Of a stretch of DNA of 6,717 bases, positions 1 through 5,701 are shown one piece after another (the stretch's first letter is position 1; every line of letters starts with the position of its first letter). Origin of the DNA: a bacterium (GTDB lineage Bacteria > SZUA-79 > Acidulodesulfobacterales > Acidulodesulfobacteraceae); assembly GCA_021794255.1 (NCBI GenBank), contig JAJYRF010000023.1:1-6717 (forward strand). Reading direction: 5' to 3'. Both the position numbers and the translations under genes were made by a program. The notes beneath the pieces were generated by a model, which had not been told where the DNA came from, did not search any database, and saw nothing but the letters and a program-made list of their open reading frames with translations.

Positions 1-122
1 ATCAAAAGCTCGATTAAAGTAAACCCGCCGTTTGAATTTAACGCTTTGGATAAAGATTTAAATTTATAAAAATATTTATCTTTTAAAGATTTAATGGGTC
101 TTAGTCTTATTAGTATTGCCAT
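1..122 (-). CDS. Type IV prepilin / type II secretion pseudopilin, 5' end only
   Basis: This gene reads leftwards from ATG at 120-122 and leaves the window after 40 complete codons. The visible protein has a long basic leader of 33 residues, rich in Lys and Arg, ending Asn-Gly-Gly. It is followed at once by F-T-L-I-E-L-L. This is the classical class III (prepilin peptidase) signal: cleavage after Gly33, Phe at +1 and the invariant Glu at +5 (residue 38), then the start of the hydrophobic N-terminal helix. The mature protein would be inserted in the inner membrane and assembled into a type IV pilus or type II secretion pseudopilus. Only the leader is present, so GspG, GspH, GspI, GspJ and PilA/PilE-type proteins cannot be told apart. 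A partial ribosome binding site, AGAGAGG, lies at 133-139, ten bases from the ATG. It is the next gene downstream of the DUF2844-type gene on the same strand, with a gap of about 174 bases. Confidence 0.88.
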   Translation of the reverse strand, partial: MAILIRLRPIKSLKDKYFYKFKSLSKALNSNGGFTLIELL

Positions 123-296
123 ATTTGACGAACCTCTCTGTTTACTTATTTTACGTTTTTATGTAGTTATAATTCGCTTTAAATTAGCGCATAACGATTT
201 AACATTTAATTTATAAAAATTTCTTATTATAAAAATATAAAAACCTGTTATTTTCTTTTTAAGTTTTCAATTATTTAATTATTTAATTAAGTCTTT
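123..296. other. Intergenic spacer, AT-rich, no gene seen
   Basis: This spacer lies between the stop of the DUF2844-type gene and the prepilin ATG. The only thing I can support in it is the partial Shine-Dalgarno at 133-139 on the minus strand. A minus-strand TATAAT occurs at 226-231, but no -35 hexamer sits at a workable distance, so I do not call a promoter. No T-tailed hairpin is visible after the upstream gene, so the two minus-strand genes could be read through as one transcript. Confidence 0.5.
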
Positions 297-824
297 TTAA
301 GGCTTCAAAGCCGGAGAATAAACTTTAACGGAAATATCTCCTGGCGGCCCGAAAGATTTATATATTACGGCGTTCGAACCGATGCCGTATTGCATGGTAA
401 TTGATCTTAGCCATACTCTTTTTAAAACTATCGGCTTTGTCGCCGCGAGCGTTGAACCTACTAAATCTTTTAAAGACGGCAAAGTTCTGTTATTAAAGGT
501 CTTCATTTCATAACATATGTTATTGGAATTAAATAAGGCTATTATTTTAAAATTTTTAATTTGAAATTTATAGCTTGAAACGACAATGCCTTTCGCTTGA
601 TATTTCTGTAGATTTTTTCGGCTTATTGCTTCATTTAACGGAACGGTTTGCGGCTGTCCGTATTCATTAACCGTTTCGCTATACGTCCAGCCTACTGCGG
701 CATATGTTTTTATTGCGCTTAAAGTGAAAATCACGGCAAAAGCCAAAAATAAACAAGATAATGAAGATATTGAAATAGTTACCGACTTAAATGTTTCTAA
801 TGTTTTCAGTGTTTTTAATTTCAT
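297..824 (-). CDS. Secreted small protein, divergent DUF2844-like
   Basis: The product is a 175-residue exported protein. The N-terminus is Lys-rich, with a long hydrophobic run at about residues 18-38. A likely signal peptidase I site follows T-Y-A (cleavage near residue 42 or 43), giving a mature periplasmic or extracellular protein of about 133 residues. The mature part is clearly basic. The segment around residues 92-123, with an aromatic/hydrophobic strand followed by L-P-S-L-K-D-L-V-G, resembles the most conserved block of DUF2844 proteins (a strand, then L-P-D-L-x-x-L-L-G), as I recall that family. The remaining C-terminus is divergent. Position supports the call: DUF2844 and DUF3443 genes are often adjacent, and here a DUF3443 gene is divergent across 151 bases. 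The start is ATG at 822-824; no Shine-Dalgarno is visible upstream. The molecular function of DUF2844 is unknown. I am sure this is a gene and moderately sure of the family. Confidence 0.62.
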   Translation of the reverse strand: MKLKTLKTLETFKSVTISISSLSCLFLAFAVIFTLSAIKTYAAVGWTYSETVNEYGQPQTVPLNEAISRKNLQKYQAKGIVVSSYKFQIKNFKIIALFNSNNICYEMKTFNNRTLPSLKDLVGSTLAATKPIVLKRVWLRSITMQYGIGSNAVIYKSFGPPGDISVKVYSPALKP

Positions 825-875
825 AATTTATTTAATTATGTGTAATATTTCAAAATTTTTTCATAAACTTTTCCA

Positions 876-904
876 TTGCAATAAATTAATATTATTTCTA
901 TTAT
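876..904 (+). promoter_or_regulatory. Possible sigma-70-type promoter for the DUF3443 gene
   Basis: TTGCAA (876-881), a 17-base spacer and TATTAT (899-904) lie in the divergent intergenic region, about 70 bases before the TTG start at 976. The -35 matches four of six consensus bases and the -10 five of six. In sequence this AT-rich, such matches arise easily by chance, so this is a weak call. TTGCAA is its own reverse complement, but no matching -10 for the opposite gene was found. Confidence 0.28.
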
Positions 905-975
905 ATATCTATTATATAATTATATCGTTCAAAATTAAAATATTAAAATTTCATAAAAGTTATTAATTAAATATA

Positions 976-2265
976 TTGAAGATTTTTCATTTTAATAAAA
1001 GATTTCCGTTATCAACAATTCTATCCTTATTATTTTATATAGCGGCAATTTCATTGGTCTTGTCCGGTTGCGGAGGAGGCGGAGGAGGCGATGGTAGTTC
1101 GAGTTCTTCTCCGTCTCAGCAGAACGTAGCGCCTTCTACGCCGACCGTTAAGGCTTATAATAATGTAATGTATATTTATCTTGACGACTATGCCGATGAA
1201 GACGCTCCCAATATTCCATATGTTTATGTCTATATTAACGGCGGTTCGACGCCTATACCGCTTTTATTAGATACCGGAGCGACGGGCATTTTAATAAACA
1301 AATCTGCTTTAACTACTGCAGGAGTCAATATCGCTTCTACATCCAACACATTTTCCGTTACTTTTGGAGACAACAGCACCGCAAGCGGTTACGTGAACGA
1401 CGCAGACGTCTATACAGCCTCTTCGGGAGGAGGATTGGAAGCGCAAAACATTCCGATTGCAATAGCCACAAGCGATAATGCGTTTCCTTCGACAGGTTTC
1501 TTGCAAGGCGATTTCGGCATGGGCTTATCTCCTTACTATTCTTTCGGACAGAGCGGAGGGACGGTTTACACTCCGTCATTTCCTACGGCAGTTTCAAATA
1601 GCAACTATAGCAACGGCTTTATATTAAATTTTCAAAATATTACCTTTACAAACGGGTACGATATCTTGGACAACCCTAAAAATAATCCGGTCGGAACTAT
1701 AACTTTCGGTTTAAACACGGAATCTGATAACGCAGTGCCTGCAACGTCGAAATTCTATCCAGACTTGTCTCAATCCGGCAATCAATATTCATTTCCTTTA
1801 ATACCGTCGGAATTTGGAAGTTCGACGTCGGATTCCAATAGTTACGAATTTTATTCTTTTTTTGATACAGGCAGTAATTTTATTCATCTTGGAACGGAAG
1901 CGCTTGACGATGCGGTCGGCAACGAAGCATCCACAAACGACGTAATTTCTTTCGGCTCATGTCAAAATCTTGTTTACGGAGGGTTAAGCGTCGCCTTTAG
2001 TTTGTTGAACAATAGCAGCGGCTATATCTCCAATAACTTTATAACCGAGCCGGATAACAATACCGACAACAGTTTTTGCGATTATACGGCAGTAACGAAC
2101 GTTATGAATTCTTCCAATAACAACGCTCTTGCTTTTCAAAATGCCGTTTCTTACGGAGGTTCCCAGCAGGGACAGGAAGATTTAGGACTGCCTTTTGTGT
2201 ACGACAATATAATTTATTGGCAAGCGCAAACCGGCAGCCAATCTTGGGGCATAGGCGTTGAATAA
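976..2265 (+). CDS. DUF3443 family lipoprotein with two aspartic-protease-like DTG motifs
   Basis: The product is a 429-residue lipoprotein. A basic N-terminus and hydrophobic stretch end in the lipobox L-S-G-C with Cys32, followed by a Gly run and a Ser/Pro linker to about residue 58. Gly at +2 suggests outer-membrane sorting. The body has the DUF3443 landmarks as I know them: L-L-L-D-T-G-A-T-G (DTG at 99-101), an F-G-M-G-L-S stretch (180-185), G-T-I-T-F-G-L-N-T (240-248), a second F-D-T-G-S-N (DTG at 297-299), and the diagnostic C-terminal L-G-L-P-F-V-Y (about 403-409). Two D-T/S-G motifs about 200 residues apart recall bilobal aspartic peptidases, but proteolysis is unproven for the family. 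Cys329 and Cys368 could form a disulfide. The mature part has only four Lys (59, 109, 235, 259) and no Arg. The start is TTG at 976 because an in-frame stop lies at 964-966 with no better codon between; no Shine-Dalgarno is visible. It is divergent from the DUF2844-like gene. Confidence 0.87.
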   Translation: MKIFHFNKRFPLSTILSLLFYIAAISLVLSGCGGGGGGDGSSSSSPSQQNVAPSTPTVKAYNNVMYIYLDDYADEDAPNIPYVYVYINGGSTPIPLLLDTGATGILINKSALTTAGVNIASTSNTFSVTFGDNSTASGYVNDADVYTASSGGGLEAQNIPIAIATSDNAFPSTGFLQGDFGMGLSPYYSFGQSGGTVYTPSFPTAVSNSNYSNGFILNFQNITFTNGYDILDNPKNNPVGTITFGLNTESDNAVPATSKFYPDLSQSGNQYSFPLIPSEFGSSTSDSNSYEFYSFFDTGSNFIHLGTEALDDAVGNEASTNDVISFGSCQNLVYGGLSVAFSLLNNSSGYISNNFITEPDNNTDNSFCDYTAVTNVMNSSNNNALAFQNAVSYGGSQQGQEDLGLPFVYDNIIYWQAQTGSQSWGIGVE

Positions 2266-2349
2266 TTGCGTCTTGTATTTATTTTATAACAAATATTAAT
2301 TAAAATATTATAAAAATTGCACGGAAATAAGGTATTTTTCATAAATAAA

Positions 2350-2376
2350 TCCCGACCGCGTTTGACGCAGTCGGGA
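2350..2376 (-). terminator. Terminator-like hairpin between convergent genes
   Basis: An inverted repeat TCCCGAC / GTCGGGA plus an inner GCG/CGC pair gives a stem of ten pairs with one C-A mismatch and a five-base loop (TTTGA). It lies between the ends of the DUF3443 gene (2265) and the propeller gene (2441). Read on the minus strand, the stem is followed by ATTTATTTAT, which is T-rich though not a clean run, so it best fits the end of the propeller transcript. On the plus strand the following bases are A-rich, so termination of the DUF3443 transcript here would be less canonical. It is the only GC-rich hairpin I noticed in the window's spacers. Confidence 0.6.
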
Positions 2377-2440
2377 GCAAGAAAATAAATAAATTTAACG
2401 CCGTTTCACAACAGCAATTTATTATTTATTTAATAAAATG

Positions 2441-4504
2441 TTAAACAACCTTGGAACCATTAGTCCCTTTTGCATATTCTGGTCCTTGATAAGGAAAATA
2501 TTCTTCTCCCTCTGCAGCATTTTTTAATTCTATAATATTGCCTGAATAATAACCATAAGTTCCGCTAATATTTATATAATTATTTGTCGGAATTATAATA
2601 TCTCCGGATTGGTCAATGGTAATTCCCCATGGATCATAATTTCCGATATTTATAGTATTCGTTATTGTACCGTTGGTTATTTCAAAAAGTTGACCTGTAT
2701 AAGTATTTGTAGACGAATCGTAATTATTATAGCCACCAACCCACAAATTGCCTGCAGAATCAATGGCAATACAATTAATTCCTCCATCGCCGTTTGTAAT
2801 ATTAGTGTAAATCGGAGTAGTTTTTATAATTTTATCATTAGAAATTTCTATTAATTCATACGATGAAGTTGAAGTAGCGCTGTCATATAATTCAATAGAT
2901 AGCCAAATATTACCAGAAGGATCAATTAATATATCTCCGTAATTAGCTCCAGGTAAATTCAAGATATTTAATACGCTACCGCCGCTTGACACTTCAACCA
3001 ACTCATATGACGATGAATTTGTGGAATTATTAGAATTATAAGTCGGAATCCAAATATTGCCATTATCGTCTATCGCAATACCCTCGGGCTGACCAGTAGC
3101 ATTAGATGGCATAGTAAACTCATGTTCTATAGTTCCATTAGAAGAAACTTCGACTAATTCATCAGAATATGCATTCGTATTAGTTGAAGAATATGTATAA
3201 GTCGGAACCCAAATATTGCCAGCAGAATCTATTTCTAAAGCATTTCCTACATTATTAGGTAGACTAATAGTTTTCACTATATTTCCGTTAGAAACCTCAA
3301 GAAGTTGATCTATGTATGAATTCGAAGAAGCATTATATACCTGATCCGTCAGCCAAATATTACCTGAAGAATCTATAGCTAAGGTATATGCTTTATTTCC
3401 ATATGGAGATGTTGAAGGACTGCCTGCCAAATTAATTGTTTTCGCTATACTACCATTTGATATTTCAACAAGCTGATCTGTATAGTACCCTGAAGTACTG
3501 GAATAAGTATCTGTTATCGTCCATAAGTTACCTGAAGAATCTACAGCAGTAGAACCAATTGAAGTAGTATTAGTAATATTAGATGGCATGTATGACGTAT
3601 TAATAGAAACTGGCATATTGAACATTAAACTTGCAGGTGCAGTGCTGGGTATAGACCAACCGGTAGTCGATGATTCATCTGAAGCAAGCGTATATATATT
3701 TGACAAGCTATAATTTGAAGGTAGATTGCTTGTATTATTAGTTATTATACTATAAACTATTTCGGAAATTTGTTCGCTGGAGGATGATGAAGCATTATTA
3801 TATAATGTGGAACAAACAGTTCCCGAAGGATTGCTTACGCAGCTTGAAATAGCATCCGCAAGGATATCTATTGTGTTTTGAGTACTTGAATTAACGCTGC
3901 TATTAAGACTACCTGCGTTACTGCCTGTAGAATTATAAAGGTTATTAAATTGCGTTATAAAATTATTTAAAGCAGTGGCTAAAGAAGCTCCAGATAGATT
4001 TGATGGAAAATTTAGGCTATCATTGTTTGGATTAAAGTTCATATTGAAAGCATTTGCAATATATTCAGAAGCTACAGTAGAAAGTTCGTTAACTACGACT
4101 CCTGACTCCGACAAGTTTGAATTTTGTGAAGACTCAACTATCGATAATAGTTGTATATTAGAATTAGTTCCAGACCCTTGAACAACAATATATAACAATC
4201 CGGGACTTGAAGGATTATTGAAATTTATAGTAAAATTACCATTATTTGTGGTAGAGCTACCAAGCGGAGTAGAGGAACCTGATTCATAAAGAGATACGGT
4301 AACTTGATAATTTAAGGGTGTTGGCCCTCCGTCAACCGTTCCACTTATTGTAGAACTTGATGTGGCTGTATTTGATGATGAGCCTGAGGAACTGCCGCCA
4401 CCTCCTCCGCATCCTGATAATGCGATAGGAACTGTGAAAATTAATAGTAATAGTACCAAAAGGTAAAACTTGCTGAATTTTTTAAAATAATTCTTAGGAT
4501 ACAC
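2441..4504 (-). CDS. Outer-membrane-type lipoprotein with seven-repeat Vgb/NHL-like beta-propeller
   Basis: The product is a 687-residue lipoprotein. A basic start and hydrophobic segment end in A-L-S-G-C (Cys32), followed by a Gly/Ser linker. Residues about 52-112 (T-I-S-G-T-V ... G-N-F-T-I) look like a carboxypeptidase-regulatory or transthyretin-like beta-sandwich. Residues about 118-290 form a helical, Ser/Asn-rich module with V-N-E-L-S-T-V-A-S (138-146) and a Cys222/Cys231 pair. I recognise this module from other bacterial lipoproteins that also end in propellers. Seven repeats of I-D-x-x-G-N-I-W follow, with Asp at 322, 378, 426, 479, 528, 582 and 631. Each of the first six is followed by a strand like L-V-E-I-S-N-G. 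This is a streptogramin-lyase/NHL-type seven-bladed propeller. No enzymatic residue can be assigned, so a binding or scaffold role is as likely as catalysis. The start is GTG at 4502-4504 with a perfect Shine-Dalgarno five bases upstream. The mature part has eight Lys and no Arg. By eye it is more AT-rich than the DUF3443 gene. Confidence 0.88.
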   Translation of the reverse strand: MYPKNYFKKFSKFYLLVLLLLIFTVPIALSGCGGGGGSSSGSSSNTATSSSTISGTVDGGPTPLNYQVTVSLYESGSSTPLGSSTTNNGNFTINFNNPSSPGLLYIVVQGSGTNSNIQLLSIVESSQNSNLSESGVVVNELSTVASEYIANAFNMNFNPNNDSLNFPSNLSGASLATALNNFITQFNNLYNSTGSNAGSLNSSVNSSTQNTIDILADAISSCVSNPSGTVCSTLYNNASSSSSEQISEIVYSIITNNTSNLPSNYSLSNIYTLASDESSTTGWSIPSTAPASLMFNMPVSINTSYMPSNITNTTSIGSTAVDSSGNLWTITDTYSSTSGYYTDQLVEISNGSIAKTINLAGSPSTSPYGNKAYTLAIDSSGNIWLTDQVYNASSNSYIDQLLEVSNGNIVKTISLPNNVGNALEIDSAGNIWVPTYTYSSTNTNAYSDELVEVSSNGTIEHEFTMPSNATGQPEGIAIDDNGNIWIPTYNSNNSTNSSSYELVEVSSGGSVLNILNLPGANYGDILIDPSGNIWLSIELYDSATSTSSYELIEISNDKIIKTTPIYTNITNGDGGINCIAIDSAGNLWVGGYNNYDSSTNTYTGQLFEITNGTITNTINIGNYDPWGITIDQSGDIIIPTNNYINISGTYGYYSGNIIELKNAAEGEEYFPYQGPEYAKGTNGSKVV

Positions 4505-4509
4505 AATCT

Positions 4510-4517
4510 CCTCCTTA
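4510..4517 (-). promoter_or_regulatory. Consensus ribosome binding site of the propeller gene
   Basis: On the minus strand this reads TAAGGAGG, a full match to the anti-Shine-Dalgarno consensus, five bases before the GTG at 4504. It fixes the GTG as the start. It stands out because the DUF2844-like, DUF3443, GspM-like and barrel genes show no comparable site, which suggests strong translation of this lipoprotein. Confidence 0.85.
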
Positions 4518-4643
4518 AGGAAATTAAATAGTTAAGTTAAAAATTATCTATTAAAGTGTCGTTTATTTATTTAATTAAGATAATATAAAAAGATATAAAT
4601 GGATAATAATATGTTATATTAACAAATATAAAAATATTATTAT

Positions 4644-4672
4644 ATATTAAACACCACGCCGATAAATGTCAA
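4644..4672 (-). promoter_or_regulatory. Putative sigma-70-type promoter of the propeller gene
   Basis: On the minus strand, TTGACA (4667-4672, exact consensus) is followed by a 17-base spacer and TAATAT (4644-4649, four of six to TATAAT). A start near 4637 would give a 5' untranslated region of roughly 130 bases ending in the strong Shine-Dalgarno. The same hexamers with the same spacing occur before the GspM-like gene. Matches are cheap in AT-rich DNA, so this remains a prediction. Confidence 0.42.
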
Positions 4673-4871
4673 GAAATTTTTGTTTTTGTTTTTTTGTTTT
4701 TTAAAGTATTGAATATAAAACTCACTGATATGTCTCTTTTTAGTAGCGTTATTTTACCTGAATGAAATTCGTCTATTATATCTTTAATTATTTTTTTCCT
4801 ATCATAAGGAAATTTTATAAAAATATAACGGTCAACAAAGCGTTATAAACAATATTTAATTTTTTCCACAT
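4669..4871 (-). pseudogene. Possible decayed or frameshifted small ORF
   Basis: This is the only coding-like material in the spacer between the GspM-like and propeller genes. An ATG at 4869-4871 opens an 18-codon frame (M-W-K-K-L-N-I-V-Y-N...) that stops at 4815-4817. A second frame is open from 4842 to a TGA at 4669-4671: 57 residues, containing R-Y-I-F-I-K-F-P-Y-D-R-K-K-I-I-K and then D-E-F-H-S-G-K. It has no start codon near its beginning. A single frameshift near 4840 would join the two into one protein of about 65-70 residues. The charged, amphipathic composition looks more like protein than like random AT-rich spacer, but I do not recognise it. The frame ends in a poly-Lys/Thr tail from an A-rich tract and overlaps the putative promoter. 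It may be chance. Confidence 0.2.
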
Positions 4872-4893
4872 TTTTTGTGCGATATTATTTTTT

Positions 4894-5508
4894 TTATTGT
4901 CTTATTATATTAATAGTCAAATTGAGAAGCTTGCCGTTAGTAAAATTTTTTTTCATATTTATAGAGATAATATTTGCTCCGTATTCTTGAGACGAATGAG
5001 ATAATGCATAAATGAGATTTACGCACTGATTGAGGCTTAAACCTTTCAGCGATATAAAAACAGTTTCTTTAGGTTGCTTTGACATTCCGCCGCCTGCCGC
5101 GTTTGAACTGCTTGCGCCTGTATCGGCATGTTTTACTGAAGAAGAATATCTTGAGTATAATTTAGATATTTGGAATTTATTTATTTTAAAATATCTAAAA
5201 AGCGAAGACATAAACTTAATATAACCCTTACCTTTGCCGTTAACTATACCGGCGCTTTTTCCCGATACGGTAGAAAAACCGGTAGAAACAGCCGCTTTTG
5301 ATTTTATAGAATTTATTTTAGCTGAATATTTTAAAACGTAATTCAATATAGCTTTTTGATTTTTAACCGCTATAGAGTTTAGGCGAATCGAGTGGCTCAG
5401 CGGTAAAATTATTAAAAAAACAAATACGATTGCTAACAGTAAAACCGCTGAACCCAATAAAACAATTTTTCTATTTTTTAAATCTTTTAAATATAAATTA
5501 ATATCCAT
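4894..5508 (-). CDS. GspM/PilO-like type II secretion or type IV pilus assembly protein
   Basis: The product is a 204-residue bitopic inner-membrane protein. It has a short charged cytoplasmic N-terminus, one transmembrane helix at about residues 15-35 and a Pro-Leu exit (P36-L37). A helical segment to about residue 72 follows, as in GspM proteins (P-L-x(n)-V-x-x-Q-x-x-x-L-x-Y/W). A flexible Ser/Gly-rich middle (about 73-95 and 125-143) leads to a C-terminal alpha/beta domain. There, V-F-I-S-L-K-G-L-S-L-N-Q-C-V-N-L-I-Y-A-L (about 150-169) and the closing strand L-L-N-L-T-I-N-I match the ferredoxin-like fold of GspM/PilO. Such proteins dimerise and link the secretion ATPase platform to the pseudopilus. 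The usual partner GspL is not adjacent: upstream is a divergent barrel gene. The start is ATG at 5506-5508, without a Shine-Dalgarno. PilO is the main alternative. Confidence 0.62.
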   Translation of the reverse strand: MDINLYLKDLKNRKIVLLGSAVLLLAIVFVFLIILPLSHSIRLNSIAVKNQKAILNYVLKYSAKINSIKSKAAVSTGFSTVSGKSAGIVNGKGKGYIKFMSSLFRYFKINKFQISKLYSRYSSSVKHADTGASSSNAAGGGMSKQPKETVFISLKGLSLNQCVNLIYALSHSSQEYGANIISINMKKNFTNGKLLNLTINIIRQ

Positions 5509-5592
5509 ATTTTAAATAAAACAATCTATATAAAAAAAATTTCATTAATTAATAATAATTATAATAATTTTACAACTAACAATTAATTTATG

Positions 5593-5621
5593 ATATTATT
5601 ATATTTAGTTTATGATGTCAA
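5593..5621 (-). promoter_or_regulatory. Putative sigma-70-type promoter of the GspM-like gene
   Basis: On the minus strand, TTGACA (5616-5621) is followed by a 17-base spacer and TAATAT (5593-5598), about 85 bases before the ATG at 5508. The hexamers and spacing are identical to those upstream of the propeller gene; the spacers differ in sequence. A TATAAT at 5598-5603 overlaps it but sits only 12 bases from the -35, so I prefer TAATAT. Confidence 0.42.
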
Positions 5622-5701
5622 ATAATAAAATAAATATTAATCAAGTATAGTAAGGTAGCAGGTTATATATTAATTTTTAAAAGCGCTATCGGTTTAAATA
5701 T

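Noticed and set aside
1..69. Plus-strand open frame ending in TAA at 67-69, resembling the tail of a gene
   Set aside because: The opposite strand encodes an unmistakable prepilin leader and cleavage motif over the same bases, so the plus-strand frame is a shadow.
301..312. Short palindrome GGCTTCAAAGCC at the end of the DUF2844-like gene as a terminator
   Set aside because: Only four or five pairs with a tiny loop, and no T-run follows on the minus strand.
724..966. Plus-strand frame of 80 codons
   Set aside because: It overlaps the signal-peptide region of the DUF2844-like gene and then runs through AT-only spacer. The peptide is a low-complexity Ile/Tyr/Lys string.
1071..1092. GGAGG repeats followed by ATG, looking like an internal ribosome binding site and start
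   Set aside because: This is the Gly-codon run after the lipobox Cys. The ATG is out of frame and too close to the GGAGG.
1309..1579. Two minus-strand frames inside the DUF3443 gene
   Set aside because: They lie opposite conserved DUF3443 coding sequence, including the first half of the protein, and have no recognisable domain.
2384..2431. AT-only inverted repeat around AAATAAATAAATT / AATTTATTATTTATTT
   Set aside because: It is imperfect and made only of A and T, as expected by chance in spacer of this composition.
2609..2854. Plus-strand frame inside the propeller gene
   Set aside because: It is antisense to the propeller repeats; its pattern comes from repeated codons on the other strand. 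The same applies to the frame at 3975-4181.
4615..4700. A/T-rich tract with poly-T runs as a possible replication origin or DNA-unwinding element
   Set aside because: No DnaA-box cluster, iterons or replication genes are nearby; AT-rich spacers are general in this window.
5030..5224. Plus-strand frame inside the GspM-like gene
   Set aside because: It is antisense to the C-terminal domain of the GspM-like protein and has no signal of its own.
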